Origin: VBDM01 sp035519135
GTDB taxonomy: Bacteria; Pseudomonadota; Gammaproteobacteria; Burkholderiales; SG8-39
DNA: 64,000 nt
Assembly (NCBI GenBank): GCA_035519135.1
Contig: DATIWX010000125.1
Span: forward strand, 62,001-126,000
Reading direction: 5' to 3'
Shown here piece after piece: positions 7,411 through 15,406 of the stretch; within the stretch, counting starts at the first letter, position 1; each line of letters begins with the position of its first letter. Made by a program: the position numbers and the translations under genes. Under the pieces are notes generated by a model. The model had not been told where the DNA came from and searched no databases. It saw only the letters and a program-made list of their open reading frames with translations.

Positions 7411-7416
7411 TATAAT
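7411..7416 (+). promoter_or_regulatory. Candidate -10 element for the aldolase-mtnA operon
   Basis: TATAAT 31 bp before the aldolase ATG, in the 45-bp gap between divergent GNAT and aldolase genes. Any -35 element would lie inside the GNAT coding region; none is convincing. Confidence 0.4.
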
Positions 7417-7447
7417 CCGCGTGGGTCAATAGTACGACAGGACGGCA

Positions 7448-9418
7448 ATGCGAAGCGCTTGGAACGAGGAAGAGGCGAGGCAGTTCAAAGGCGACCTGGG
7501 GCTGCGTGTCTACACTTCGCGGCTGCTCGGCCGCGACAAGTCCCTGGTGCTGCACGGCGGAGGCAATACCTCGGTCAAGGTCCGGGAGCAGAACCTCTTC
7601 GGCGAGGAAGAAACCATTCTCTACGTGAAGGGCAGCGGCTGGGACCTGGAGACGATCGAGCCTCAGGGCTTTTCTCCGGTGCGGCTCGCCCACGTGCTGC
7701 GGCTTGCCGAACTTCCTTCATTGTCCGATCCCGAGATGGTCAACCAGCTCGTCACCCACATGCTCAGGGCTTCGGCCCCCGCGCCTTCGATCGAGACCAT
7801 CCTGCATGGGCTGATGCCGCAGAAGTTCGTCGACCACACCCACGCCGACGCGGTGCTCTCGGTGACGAACACCAAAGACGGGGAAAAGCGCATCCGCGAG
7901 ATCTACGGCAAGCGTTGCGTGGTGATCCCCTATCTCATGCCGGGATTCGATCTCGCGCAGTTCTGCGCCAGGGAGTTCAAGCGGCAGGGAACCGCTGAGA
8001 CGGTGGGGATGGTCCTTCTCAACCACGGCATTTTTTCCTTCGGCGACACGGCCCGCGAGTCGTACGAGCGCATGATCGAGCTGGTGACGCTCGCCGAAAA
8101 GTATCTCGAATCGAAGGAAGCCTGGGTGGTCGTCCACGAGTGGGCTAGCGCGGGCAAGATCGACCTCCATGCACAGGCTGAGCTTCGACGCAAGCTCTCA
8201 GATCTGGCCGGTGCTCCTTTCATAGTGCGCACCGTAACCGACCACCACACCCTTGCCTTTGCGCGGCATCCCCAAGTGTCGACGATAACTCAGCGAGGTC
8301 CGGCAACGCCGGATCACGTGATCCGCACCAAGCGCACGCCCATGCTCGGCACGGGCCTCGACCGGTATGCCGCGGAGTACAAGCGGTACTTCAACGAGCA
8401 CGCGCCTAAGGCGAGAGAGCCCAAGACCATGCTCGATCCAGCGCCGAGAGTCGTGCTCGACCCGGGATTCGGTCTCGCCGCGGCCGGCCGCACGGCCAAG
8501 GATGCGGCCATCGTCGCCGAGATCTACGACCACACCATTGACGTGATCCTGCGCGCCGAGTCGCTCGGCGGCTTTGAAGCCCTGCCCTCCCAGGATATCT
8601 TCGACGTGGAGTATTGGGACCTCGAGCAGGCCAAGCTCAAGAAGGGCGGCAAGCCCCTGGCATTTTCAGGCGAGGTCGCGCTGATTACCGGCGCGGCCTC
8701 GGGGATCGGCAAGGCGGCGGTGGCCGCATTCCTCGCGCGCGGGGCGGCGGTGATCGGCCTCGATCGGGACGCGAAGATCGAGTCGCTCCATGCGCGCGCA
8801 GACTTTGTCGGGTGGCGCTGCGATATCACCGACGAGAAGCAGGTCGACGCCGCCCTCGCCCGCGCAGTCGCGGCATTTGGCGGCATCGACATGCTGGTGC
8901 TGAACGCCGGCATCTTTCCCGCGAGCCGCAGGATCGCCGATCTTCCTGCGGACGAATGGCGCAAGGCGATGAGCGTGAATCTCGACGCCAACCTGCTCCT
9001 GATGCGCCTCTGCCATCCTTTCCTCAAGCTCGCACCGCGCGGCGGCCGGGTGGTGGTGATCGGCTCCAAGAACGTCCCGGCTCCCGGCCCGGGCGCGTCC
9101 GCCTATTCGGCGTCGAAAGCTGCGCTGAATCAGCTCGCGCGTGTCGCCGCTCTCGAATGGGGCGCGGACGGAATACGTATCAACACGCTGCATCCCAACG
9201 CGGTGTTCGACACCGGCCTGTGGACCGAGGAAGTCCTCTCGCAACGCGCTGAGCAGTACGGCATGACGGTCGAGGCGTACAAGACCAACAACATCCTGCG
9301 CACCGAAGTCACCAGCCGCGACGTCGCCGAGCTCGCGGCCGAGATGTGCGGGCCGTTGTTCGCCAAGACCACTGGCGCCCAGGTGCCGGTCGACGGCGGC
9401 AATGAGCGCGTCATCTGA
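7448..9418 (+). CDS. Class II aldolase / short-chain dehydrogenase fusion
   Basis: A 656-residue two-domain enzyme. The N-terminal half is a zinc class II (RhaD/FucA-type) aldolase: HGGGNTSVK at 36-44, the ligand pair H130-T-H132, and LNHGIF with H193. The C-terminal half from about 400 is an SDR: TGAASGIG near 413-420, LVLNAGIF, and the catalytic YSASK near 552-556. Bacillus RhaEW is a characterised relative that splits rhamnulose-1-phosphate and oxidises lactaldehyde. Here the gene overlaps mtnA by 17 bp and no rhamnose genes are near. Cleavage of 5-deoxyribulose- or methylthioribulose-1-phosphate to DHAP plus an aldehyde handled by the SDR domain is a better-fitting inference. Confidence 0.88.
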   Translation: MRSAWNEEEARQFKGDLGLRVYTSRLLGRDKSLVLHGGGNTSVKVREQNLFGEEETILYVKGSGWDLETIEPQGFSPVRLAHVLRLAELPSLSDPEMVNQLVTHMLRASAPAPSIETILHGLMPQKFVDHTHADAVLSVTNTKDGEKRIREIYGKRCVVIPYLMPGFDLAQFCAREFKRQGTAETVGMVLLNHGIFSFGDTARESYERMIELVTLAEKYLESKEAWVVVHEWASAGKIDLHAQAELRRKLSDLAGAPFIVRTVTDHHTLAFARHPQVSTITQRGPATPDHVIRTKRTPMLGTGLDRYAAEYKRYFNEHAPKAREPKTMLDPAPRVVLDPGFGLAAAGRTAKDAAIVAEIYDHTIDVILRAESLGGFEALPSQDIFDVEYWDLEQAKLKKGGKPLAFSGEVALITGAASGIGKAAVAAFLARGAAVIGLDRDAKIESLHARADFVGWRCDITDEKQVDAALARAVAAFGGIDMLVLNAGIFPASRRIADLPADEWRKAMSVNLDANLLLMRLCHPFLKLAPRGGRVVVIGSKNVPAPGPGASAYSASKAALNQLARVAALEWGADGIRINTLHPNAVFDTGLWTEEVLSQRAEQYGMTVEAYKTNNILRTEVTSRDVAELAAEMCGPLFAKTTGAQVPVDGGNERVI

Positions 9419-10460
9419 GGCGACGGCGGTCGAGACGCTGCGCTGGCGCGACGGGCGCCTGGAGCTGATCGACCAGCGCCTGCTGCCGGGGCGGTTCGAG
9501 TACGTGAGCTGCGGCAGCGCCGCCGAGGTGGCCGTGGCCATCCGCGCCATGGTGGTGCGCGGCGCTCCCGCGATCGGCTGCGCCGCGGCATTCGGCGTCG
9601 CCCTCGAGGCGCAGCGCGAGAAGCATCGCGCCCCCGCGCAATTCGCCGAGGCGATGGACGACGCCTTCAAGACCCTCGCCGAGAGCCGGCCGACCGCGGT
9701 CAATCTTTTCTGGGCCCTCGAGCGCATGCGCTCGGTGCTCGGCGCGCAAGCCGCGGATCCCGAAGCCGCGGCGCTGAAGCTCACCCAGGCGGCCCTTGCC
9801 CTGTTTCACGCCGACCTCGAGGCCAACCGCGCCATGGGCCGGGCCGGCGCCGCCCTGATACCCGACGGCGCGCGCATCCTGACCCACTGCAACACGGGCG
9901 CCTTGGCGACGGCCGGTCACGGAACGGCGCTTGGCGTGGTGCGTTCGGCGCGCGATGCCGGCAAACGCATCTCGGTCATCGCGAGCGAGACACGGCCCTA
10001 CCTCCAGGGCGCGCGCCTCACCGCGTGGGAGCTGATCCAGGAACGCATTCCGGTCACCCTTATCACCGACAGCACCGCCGGGCATCTCATGAGCCGGCGC
10101 GAGGTGGACCTGGTGATCGTAGGCGCGGACCGGATCGCGGCCAACGGCGACGTCGCGAACAAGATCGGGACTTACACTCTCGCGGTCCTGGCGCAGCGGC
10201 ACGGCGTTCCATTCTATGTGGCCGCTCCGGTCTCCACCATCGATACCGCGATCGCCGACGGCTCCGCAATCCCCATCGAGGAGCGCGGCGCAGCCGAAGT
10301 CACGGGTTTCGCAGGCGTGCGCTGGGCGCCCGAAGGTGTTGCCGTTGCCAATCCCGCGTTCGACGTTACGCCCGCTTCGCTGGTCAGTGCACTGATCACG
10401 GAAAAAGGCGTGGTCGAGCGCCCCGATGCCGCGAAGGTCCGCGCGCTCTTCGGCCGATGA
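9402..10460 (+). CDS. mtnA: Methylthioribose-1-phosphate isomerase
   Basis: Isomerises 5-methylthioribose-1-phosphate (and, in some bacteria, 5-deoxyribose-1-phosphate) to the ribulose form. The 352-residue protein shows VVRGAPAIG at 51-59, the catalytic Cys163 in THCNTGALAT and Asp243 in GADRIAANGD, followed by NKIGTY. These separate it from the eIF2B-like paralogues that lack the pair. Its ATG lies inside the end of the aldolase/dehydrogenase gene (17-bp overlap), and its stop overlaps the next gene by 4 bp, so the three genes are probably translated together. No mtnB, mtnC or mtnD of the classic methionine salvage route is seen in the window. Confidence 0.94.
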   Translation: MSASSEATAVETLRWRDGRLELIDQRLLPGRFEYVSCGSAAEVAVAIRAMVVRGAPAIGCAAAFGVALEAQREKHRAPAQFAEAMDDAFKTLAESRPTAVNLFWALERMRSVLGAQAADPEAAALKLTQAALALFHADLEANRAMGRAGAALIPDGARILTHCNTGALATAGHGTALGVVRSARDAGKRISVIASETRPYLQGARLTAWELIQERIPVTLITDSTAGHLMSRREVDLVIVGADRIAANGDVANKIGTYTLAVLAQRHGVPFYVAAPVSTIDTAIADGSAIPIEERGAAEVTGFAGVRWAPEGVAVANPAFDVTPASLVSALITEKGVVERPDAAKVRALFGR

Positions 10461-11926
10461 AGGCGCGGACCGCAGCTTCGGCGCTGGTCTCGGCGCTCCT
10501 GATTTTTCTTTCGGGCTGTGCGGGCCAGTATTTTCGCGACGCCGGAGCGCCGCCACAGCCGCCGCGCTACTCGCTCGCCAACCTTCCGCAGCCGGAGTAC
10601 TGGACCGGAATCGTCTTCAACGGGGCCAAGATCGGGTTCTCCCATACCCGCGTCACGCCTGCCGGCGGCGGCACGTATGAGTTGCAGGGAGAAGCCGTCC
10701 TCAGGTTCCGCCTGCTGGGCTACGAGAAGCGGGTCCAGGTGCATTCGATCGACACCGTCGACGAGAACGCGCGTCTCGTGCGCTTCAGCTATCGCTACCT
10801 GCTCGACGGCACCGAGCAGGAGGTGAGCGGCGAGGTGCGCGAGGAAAGGCTACGCTACCGGGTCGCGACTGCGGGCCGGCCTCCGGAGCAGAAGGAGGAA
10901 ACGCTTTCGGGCCCGCTCTATCCTTCCGGGGCGCTCGGCCTGCTTCCTGTGCTCGAGGGCCTGCGCGTGGGCCGGGAATTCCAGTGGCTGGTGTTCAACG
11001 GGGAGACGCGGGGCATCGACCCCGCGACGCAACGCATCGTGGCGTACGAGGCGAGCGACCTGTTTTCCGGAAATGCGTTCAAGGTCCAGACCGACATGCT
11101 CGGATTGCACAGCACTACGTGGATCGACGAGCGCGGCTTGCCGGTGCTGGAGCTGGGGCTGAACGGCATCATCGTCTCGGCGCTCGAGGATGAGCGCACG
11201 GCGAAGAGCTATCTGACGAGCGCGGCACTGAACAAAGATGAAGTGCTCGTCAGCTGGAGTCTGGTCAAGTCGCCGCTGAGCCTGCCGGATCCGCGCCGGG
11301 CGAAGTACCTGAAGTTCACGCTGCTTGCGCCGAGCCCTGCGCGGGTCCCTCTGTCCGATTCACGCCAGCGCTGCGCGGGCTCCGCGGGCGACCTGGTCTG
11401 CGAAATCGATGCGGCGCGCGCCGCCGCGGAGGACGGCACGAGCGCGACGGCGCTGCTGCCCTCGAGCACCGTGCAGAGCCGCGACCCGATGATCCGGAAA
11501 CTCGCCCAATCGATCGCCGGGCAGCGCGCTTCCGCGGCCGACAAGGTCGAGGCGGTTCTCGCCTGGCTCGATCGGAACATCGCGAAGGAGGCGGTCGACA
11601 CTTTTTCGGCGCTGGATGTGCTCGACGCGAAACGCGGCGAATGCCAGGGCCACGCCTATCTGTACGCCGCGCTGATGCGCGCGCTGGAGGTGCCGACGCG
11701 CGTGGTCAATGGCCTGGTCTACTCGCCCGAGAACCAGGGATTTCTCTACCACACCTGGGCGGAGAGCCTGGTCGACTCCGGCTGGCGCGCGGTCGACCCG
11801 ACCTTCAACCAGAATCCGGCCGACGCGACGCACATTGCGCTGGTGCGCGGCGAGACGCTCACCGACCTCACACCGCTCGTCGATTGGGTAGGCAACACCC
11901 GCATCCGGGTGCTCGACGCGCGCTAG
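10457..11926 (+). CDS. Transglutaminase-like lipoprotein
   Basis: A 489-residue predicted lipoprotein. The signal peptide ends in the lipobox LSGC near residue 22. A beta-rich N-terminal region of about 330 residues leads to a transglutaminase/protease-like domain with a Cys-His-Asp triad: Cys396 in RGECQGHA, His432 in YHTWAE and Asp447 in VDPTFNQ. Bacterial proteins of this class may act as peptidases or in cell-envelope processing; the substrate is unknown. The ATG overlaps the mtnA stop (ATGA), which ties it to the salvage operon without an obvious functional reason. Confidence 0.85.
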   Translation: MKARTAASALVSALLIFLSGCAGQYFRDAGAPPQPPRYSLANLPQPEYWTGIVFNGAKIGFSHTRVTPAGGGTYELQGEAVLRFRLLGYEKRVQVHSIDTVDENARLVRFSYRYLLDGTEQEVSGEVREERLRYRVATAGRPPEQKEETLSGPLYPSGALGLLPVLEGLRVGREFQWLVFNGETRGIDPATQRIVAYEASDLFSGNAFKVQTDMLGLHSTTWIDERGLPVLELGLNGIIVSALEDERTAKSYLTSAALNKDEVLVSWSLVKSPLSLPDPRRAKYLKFTLLAPSPARVPLSDSRQRCAGSAGDLVCEIDAARAAAEDGTSATALLPSSTVQSRDPMIRKLAQSIAGQRASAADKVEAVLAWLDRNIAKEAVDTFSALDVLDAKRGECQGHAYLYAALMRALEVPTRVVNGLVYSPENQGFLYHTWAESLVDSGWRAVDPTFNQNPADATHIALVRGETLTDLTPLVDWVGNTRIRVLDAR

Positions 11927-11941
11927 CGCAGCCGTCCCGAC

Positions 11942-13219
11942 TCATCTGGAAACCACGTTGGCGCCGGCGTCGCCCACTCCGAGGTACAAACCCGAGGAAA
12001 ACAGGACGCTCGCCAGATTGTTTGAAGATCCCGGCGGCGGTGCCGTCTGCCAGGTGCCGGCAACCCCGTCGTCGCTGTAGACTACCGCGCCGCCCTGTCC
12101 GACGGCGAGGATGCGCGAGGCGGACGCACCGCCCACCGTGACGCTACGCAGATCCTGGGTCAGGGGCGAGGTGATCACGGTCCAATCGGTGAACACAGTA
12201 CTTACGACGATCGTTCCCGCATCGCCAACGGCAACGTAGTGGACATTGGGCGTGAACGGAGTATAGACCGCGCTGCGGAGCGTGTTGGTCGTGTTCGGAT
12301 TCAACGGTATCTGTGTCCAATCGTTTACGCCGCCGGTCGGGCTGGTCAGCAGCGTGCCGTTCGTACCTGTCGCGACGAAACCTTGGTTGAGGACGGAGAC
12401 ACTGGTCAAATCGCTTGTGGTGATTCCTACCCCCGCCTGATGCCACTGATTCAAGTCAGTGGTGGTGAAGATCTGGCCGCCGTTGCCGACCGCAACGAAG
12501 GTCGACGTCCCGAACACGACTCCGAACGCGAGGCCATTCATGCCGGACCCCGGAACCGACGTGCCGCCCTTGCTCCAGTTGAGCCCGTCGGTACTCGCGA
12601 TGATGGAGCCATCCGTGCCCAGCGCGATGAAGGTGCCGTTGAATATCACGCAACTCAGGTCCGCCGTGAATCCCTGGGGAAGCTGGGCGGCCGGGATCTG
12701 AGTCCACTGGGTCACCCCCGGGTTGGGACTGTTGCTGGTGTAGTTGAAGTCACCGGCGAAGATGGTCGCGGCGTCACCGACCGCGACGAACCGGCCGCCG
12801 CCCAGCACCAGCGACTTCAGGTTCTGGGGCGGCGTGCCGAGCGCCGTGCCCGGCGACCAGCTGGGTCCCGCAAGTTTGGGGGTGGCAAGGACCGGAAGAG
12901 AGTTCGGGCCGGCCGAGCTATCGTCGTGGGTTGCGTTCATCACGAACGCGTATTGGGTATCGTTGGCGAGATTGGCGACCACCCGGGGCGAGAAAGTGCG
13001 GCGGATGGCGATCGAATTGGGCGTGGCGACGTCGACCGTGCTGCCGGGCTGGTAGAAGATCCAATAGGTCAGGTCGGGAAGCATGTCCCAGGAGACGACG
13101 GCCAGGCCGTCTCCAGGCACGGCGCGTACGTTGGACGGCGCTTCGCCAGGCGGATCGGTCTTGCCTTGGCAAGCCGAGAGAGCGAACGGCGCCGCAAACG
13201 CTAATATCAGGAGACGCAC
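11942..13219 (-). CDS. Lipoprotein with predicted seven-bladed beta-propeller
   Basis: A 425-residue exported lipoprotein with lipobox LSAC at 14-17. Residues 27-115 look like a fibronectin type III-like domain (PSNVRAVPGDG, NDTQYAFVM). A G-D/N/T-x-G-x-I-type strand motif then recurs seven times, at about 148, 201, 245, 285, 332, 374 and 416, about 40-53 residues apart and often followed by S-x-DG-x-W. This resembles Ycf48/BNR-type propellers. It could be a surface binding or assembly factor; no enzyme motif is seen. Codon use is somewhat lower in G+C and richer in Asn/Thr than its neighbours. It lies alone, convergent with the transglutaminase gene. Confidence 0.75.
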   Translation of the reverse strand: MRLLILAFAAPFALSACQGKTDPPGEAPSNVRAVPGDGLAVVSWDMLPDLTYWIFYQPGSTVDVATPNSIAIRRTFSPRVVANLANDTQYAFVMNATHDDSSAGPNSLPVLATPKLAGPSWSPGTALGTPPQNLKSLVLGGGRFVAVGDAATIFAGDFNYTSNSPNPGVTQWTQIPAAQLPQGFTADLSCVIFNGTFIALGTDGSIIASTDGLNWSKGGTSVPGSGMNGLAFGVVFGTSTFVAVGNGGQIFTTTDLNQWHQAGVGITTSDLTSVSVLNQGFVATGTNGTLLTSPTGGVNDWTQIPLNPNTTNTLRSAVYTPFTPNVHYVAVGDAGTIVVSTVFTDWTVITSPLTQDLRSVTVGGASASRILAVGQGGAVVYSDDGVAGTWQTAPPPGSSNNLASVLFSSGLYLGVGDAGANVVSR

Positions 13220-13294
13220 TTGTAGAAAGCCCGGCTGGAAACGATGCGCGGAACTATAGTGGAAGCATGCCGGGGCAAGTGTAACAGACGGTAG

Positions 13295-14020
13295 CTATCT
13301 GCGGCCGTCGTACCACGGGAAGCACGCGTCGCGGTTGCGCAGCGAGCGACCCGCAGAGAGCGCCATCTTCAAGAGAAACGCCAGTTGCTCGCCGACGCTG
13401 TAGAGCCGCAGCTTGCGCCCGCTGGTCACGAGCGGGTTACGGTGCAGTATCACCACGGTGCGCCTCCGGGAGCGGGCCAGGCGCTTGAGCCGCGCGAATA
13501 GATCGATCTCCTCCGCCGCGTAGAGGGTCTGGCTGAAGCCGCCGATTTCCCGAAACGCACCGGTGTCGCAAAAGACGAAGGAGCCCGCCCCCCACTTGCA
13601 CAGCCGGCTGAGCGCATTCCACAGACGGACGAATAGCCAGGCATAGGCGCGGTCGGATTCGAGCGCTACCGTGCTCCCGCCCGCGAGGCAGCGTCCGGCT
13701 TCGATCTGCGCGGCGACGTCGTCGAAGAGCGGCAGGCTCGGCTGGGAGTCCGCGTCGACGAACACCAGCCAATCGCCGCGCGCGCGCGCCGCGCCGGCGT
13801 TTCGCGCACGGGCGATCTGGTTGATGGGCTCGAAGACGACCGCCGCGCCCTCTGCCCGGGCGATCTCCGCCGTGCTGTCGGTGGAATTGTTGTCGCAGAC
13901 GATCAGCTCCGAGGCCCAGCCGCGCGCGTCGAACGCGGCCCGCGCCGCGCGGATGCTGAGGAGCGTGTCCGCCAGGAGGCGCTCCTCGTTGAACGCCGGG
14001 ACGACGATGGAGATCTTCAT
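13295..14020 (-). CDS. Family 2 glycosyltransferase
   Basis: A 241-residue GT-A fold transferase. It opens ISIVVPAFNEE at 3-13, has CDNNSTDST at about 42-50, and the metal-binding FVDADSQPS at 91-99. The donor and acceptor sugars are not predictable. A hydrophobic patch near the C-terminus (LAFLLKMALSAG) may associate with the membrane. It overlaps the upstream small membrane-protein gene by 4 bp and ends the guaB-guaA-tadA-LDT run of minus-strand genes. Confidence 0.88.
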   Translation of the reverse strand: MKISIVVPAFNEERLLADTLLSIRAARAAFDARGWASELIVCDNNSTDSTAEIARAEGAAVVFEPINQIARARNAGAARARGDWLVFVDADSQPSLPLFDDVAAQIEAGRCLAGGSTVALESDRAYAWLFVRLWNALSRLCKWGAGSFVFCDTGAFREIGGFSQTLYAAEEIDLFARLKRLARSRRRTVVILHRNPLVTSGRKLRLYSVGEQLAFLLKMALSAGRSLRNRDACFPWYDGRR

Positions 14021-14454
14021 CGCCCGGACGCGCCGGATGGCGGCGGCCCGCGCCGCATTCTGCGAAACGAAAGCGCGAACGCCAGCGCGCAGCAGAAAGG
14101 CACGGGGAGCACCGAAAGAAAATAACGCTCAAAGCCCCACCAGGGGAAATCGCCGCCATGGGCCATCGAACCGCGGGCCCACCCGGCGAAAATAAGCGCG
14201 AGCCAGGCGACGCCGATTGCAGCCGTGATGCCGGTCGAAATGCGCGCGGGCGCCGCCAGGGCGGCGCAGCTCATGATCAGGACCGGCGCCAACACGTAGG
14301 TCAGGGAGCCGACCGCTCCTCCCTCTATGGCCTCGAGGGGATGGCTCAGAAACCAGGCCGGGCTGTTGGCGATTGCGAGCAGCGCAAGGCCCGCAGCGCC
14401 CCCCAGCCAGCCGATCAGGCCCGATAGAACGACGGCGACGACGCGATCCCTCAT
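14017..14454 (-). CDS. Small membrane protein of unknown function
   Basis: A 145-residue protein with about four hydrophobic segments (near 8-28, 50-68, 74-93 and 110-128) and a basic C-terminal tail (FRRMRRGPPP). I do not recognise the family. It overlaps the glycosyltransferase gene by 4 bp and lies 9 bp after the L,D-transpeptidase, so it may help the glycosyltransferase act at the membrane; this is inferred from position only. Confidence 0.65.
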   Translation of the reverse strand: MRDRVVAVVLSGLIGWLGGAAGLALLAIANSPAWFLSHPLEAIEGGAVGSLTYVLAPVLIMSCAALAAPARISTGITAAIGVAWLALIFAGWARGSMAHGGDFPWWGFERYFLSVLPVPFCCALAFALSFRRMRRGPPPSGASGR

Positions 14455-14463
14455 GGACTCCGG

Positions 14464-14946
14464 CTATCCGGCTATGTCGACGGGGGTTCCGGCCGGTACC
14501 CGGTCGAACAGTTCCACGATGTCTTGGTTGCGCATGCGGACGCAGCCGATCGAGCCGGGCTTGCCCATCGGCACGGAGTCGGGGCTGCCATGGATGTAGA
14601 TGTACCGCCTCATCGTATCGACGCTGCCGAGGCGGTTCCTCCCCACCTCGCGTCCCGACAGCCACAGGATCCGCGTGAGAATCCAGTCGCGCCCGGGGAA
14701 TCGCTCGCCGAGCTCGGGGCTCCAGACCTCCCCGGTCGGCCGGCGCCCCCTGAAAACCGTGTTGAACGGCTGCCCCGCACCGATCTTCGCGCGGACGATA
14801 TGCGCTCCGCGTGGCGTGCAAAAGCTTCCTTCGAGCTCTCCGGCACCGTTGCGCGAGGTGGAAACGGAATAGCGCCCGAGCTCCCTGCCGTCGTCGGAAA
14901 GAAGCCTCAGGCTCTGGTCCGGAATCGAGATCTCAATCCTCGGCAT
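14464..14946 (-). CDS. L,D-transpeptidase (YkuD domain) without visible signal peptide
   Basis: A 160-residue YkuD-domain protein. The catalytic signature runs from His119 (YIHGSPDS) to Cys135 (GSIGCVRM), as in ErfK/YbiS enzymes that form 3-3 cross-links or attach proteins to peptidoglycan. The N-terminus (MPRIEISIPDQSLRLL) is neither a signal peptide nor a membrane anchor, so the route to the periplasm is unclear. Its start lies within tadA (14-bp overlap), which argues against a missed upstream signal sequence because that region is fully used by tadA. Confidence 0.88.
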   Translation of the reverse strand: MPRIEISIPDQSLRLLSDDGRELGRYSVSTSRNGAGELEGSFCTPRGAHIVRAKIGAGQPFNTVFRGRRPTGEVWSPELGERFPGRDWILTRILWLSGREVGRNRLGSVDTMRRYIYIHGSPDSVPMGKPGSIGCVRMRNQDIVELFDRVPAGTPVDIAG

Positions 14947-15406
14947 TGCGCTTGCGCCGGGCGGCGAAAAAATCCGAGAGCTGCCTGGCGGCTTCGGCGG
15001 CGAGCACGCCGCCCGTGACTTCGGCGTGGTGATTCAGCCGATTTTCCGCAAAGAGATCGACCACGCTGCCGCAGGCGCCGGTCTTGGGATCGGCGGCACC
15101 GTACACCAGCCTGGCGATGCGGGCGTGCATGATGGCCCCGGCGCACATGGCGCAGGGCTCCAGAGTCACGTACAGGGTGCAGTCCCCGAGACGGTAGTTC
15201 TCGAGCGTTCTGGCTGCCTCGCGGAGCGCGCGGATTTCCGCATGCGCGCTGGGATCGGTCGAAAGGATCGGCGCGTTGTAGCCGCGGCCCACGATCCTGC
15301 CGTCCTTCACCACCACCGCGCCCACCGGCACCTCGCCTTGCACCGCGGCCCGAAGCGCGAGCTGCAGGGCTTCGCGCATCATCGCCGCGTCAATTTCGGC
15401 GCTCAT
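14933..15406 (-). CDS. tadA: tRNA-specific adenosine deaminase
   Basis: Converts A34 to inosine in tRNA-Arg(ACG), an essential step for wobble decoding. The 157-residue protein has the zinc and catalytic motifs SAHAEIRAL (His55, Glu57) and LEPCAMCAGAI (Cys85, Cys88). The chosen ATG at 15406 overlaps the guaA stop by 4 bp; an ATG two codons upstream is also in frame. It shares 14 bp with the following L,D-transpeptidase gene. Confidence 0.94.
   Translation of the reverse strand: MSAEIDAAMMREALQLALRAAVQGEVPVGAVVVKDGRIVGRGYNAPILSTDPSAHAEIRALREAARTLENYRLGDCTLYVTLEPCAMCAGAIMHARIARLVYGAADPKTGACGSVVDLFAENRLNHHAEVTGGVLAAEAARQLSDFFAARRKRNAED

Noticed and set aside
10025..10456. A longer start for the transglutaminase-like lipoprotein
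   Set aside because: It would run out of frame through mtnA; the ATG at 10457 gives a proper lipoprotein signal peptide.
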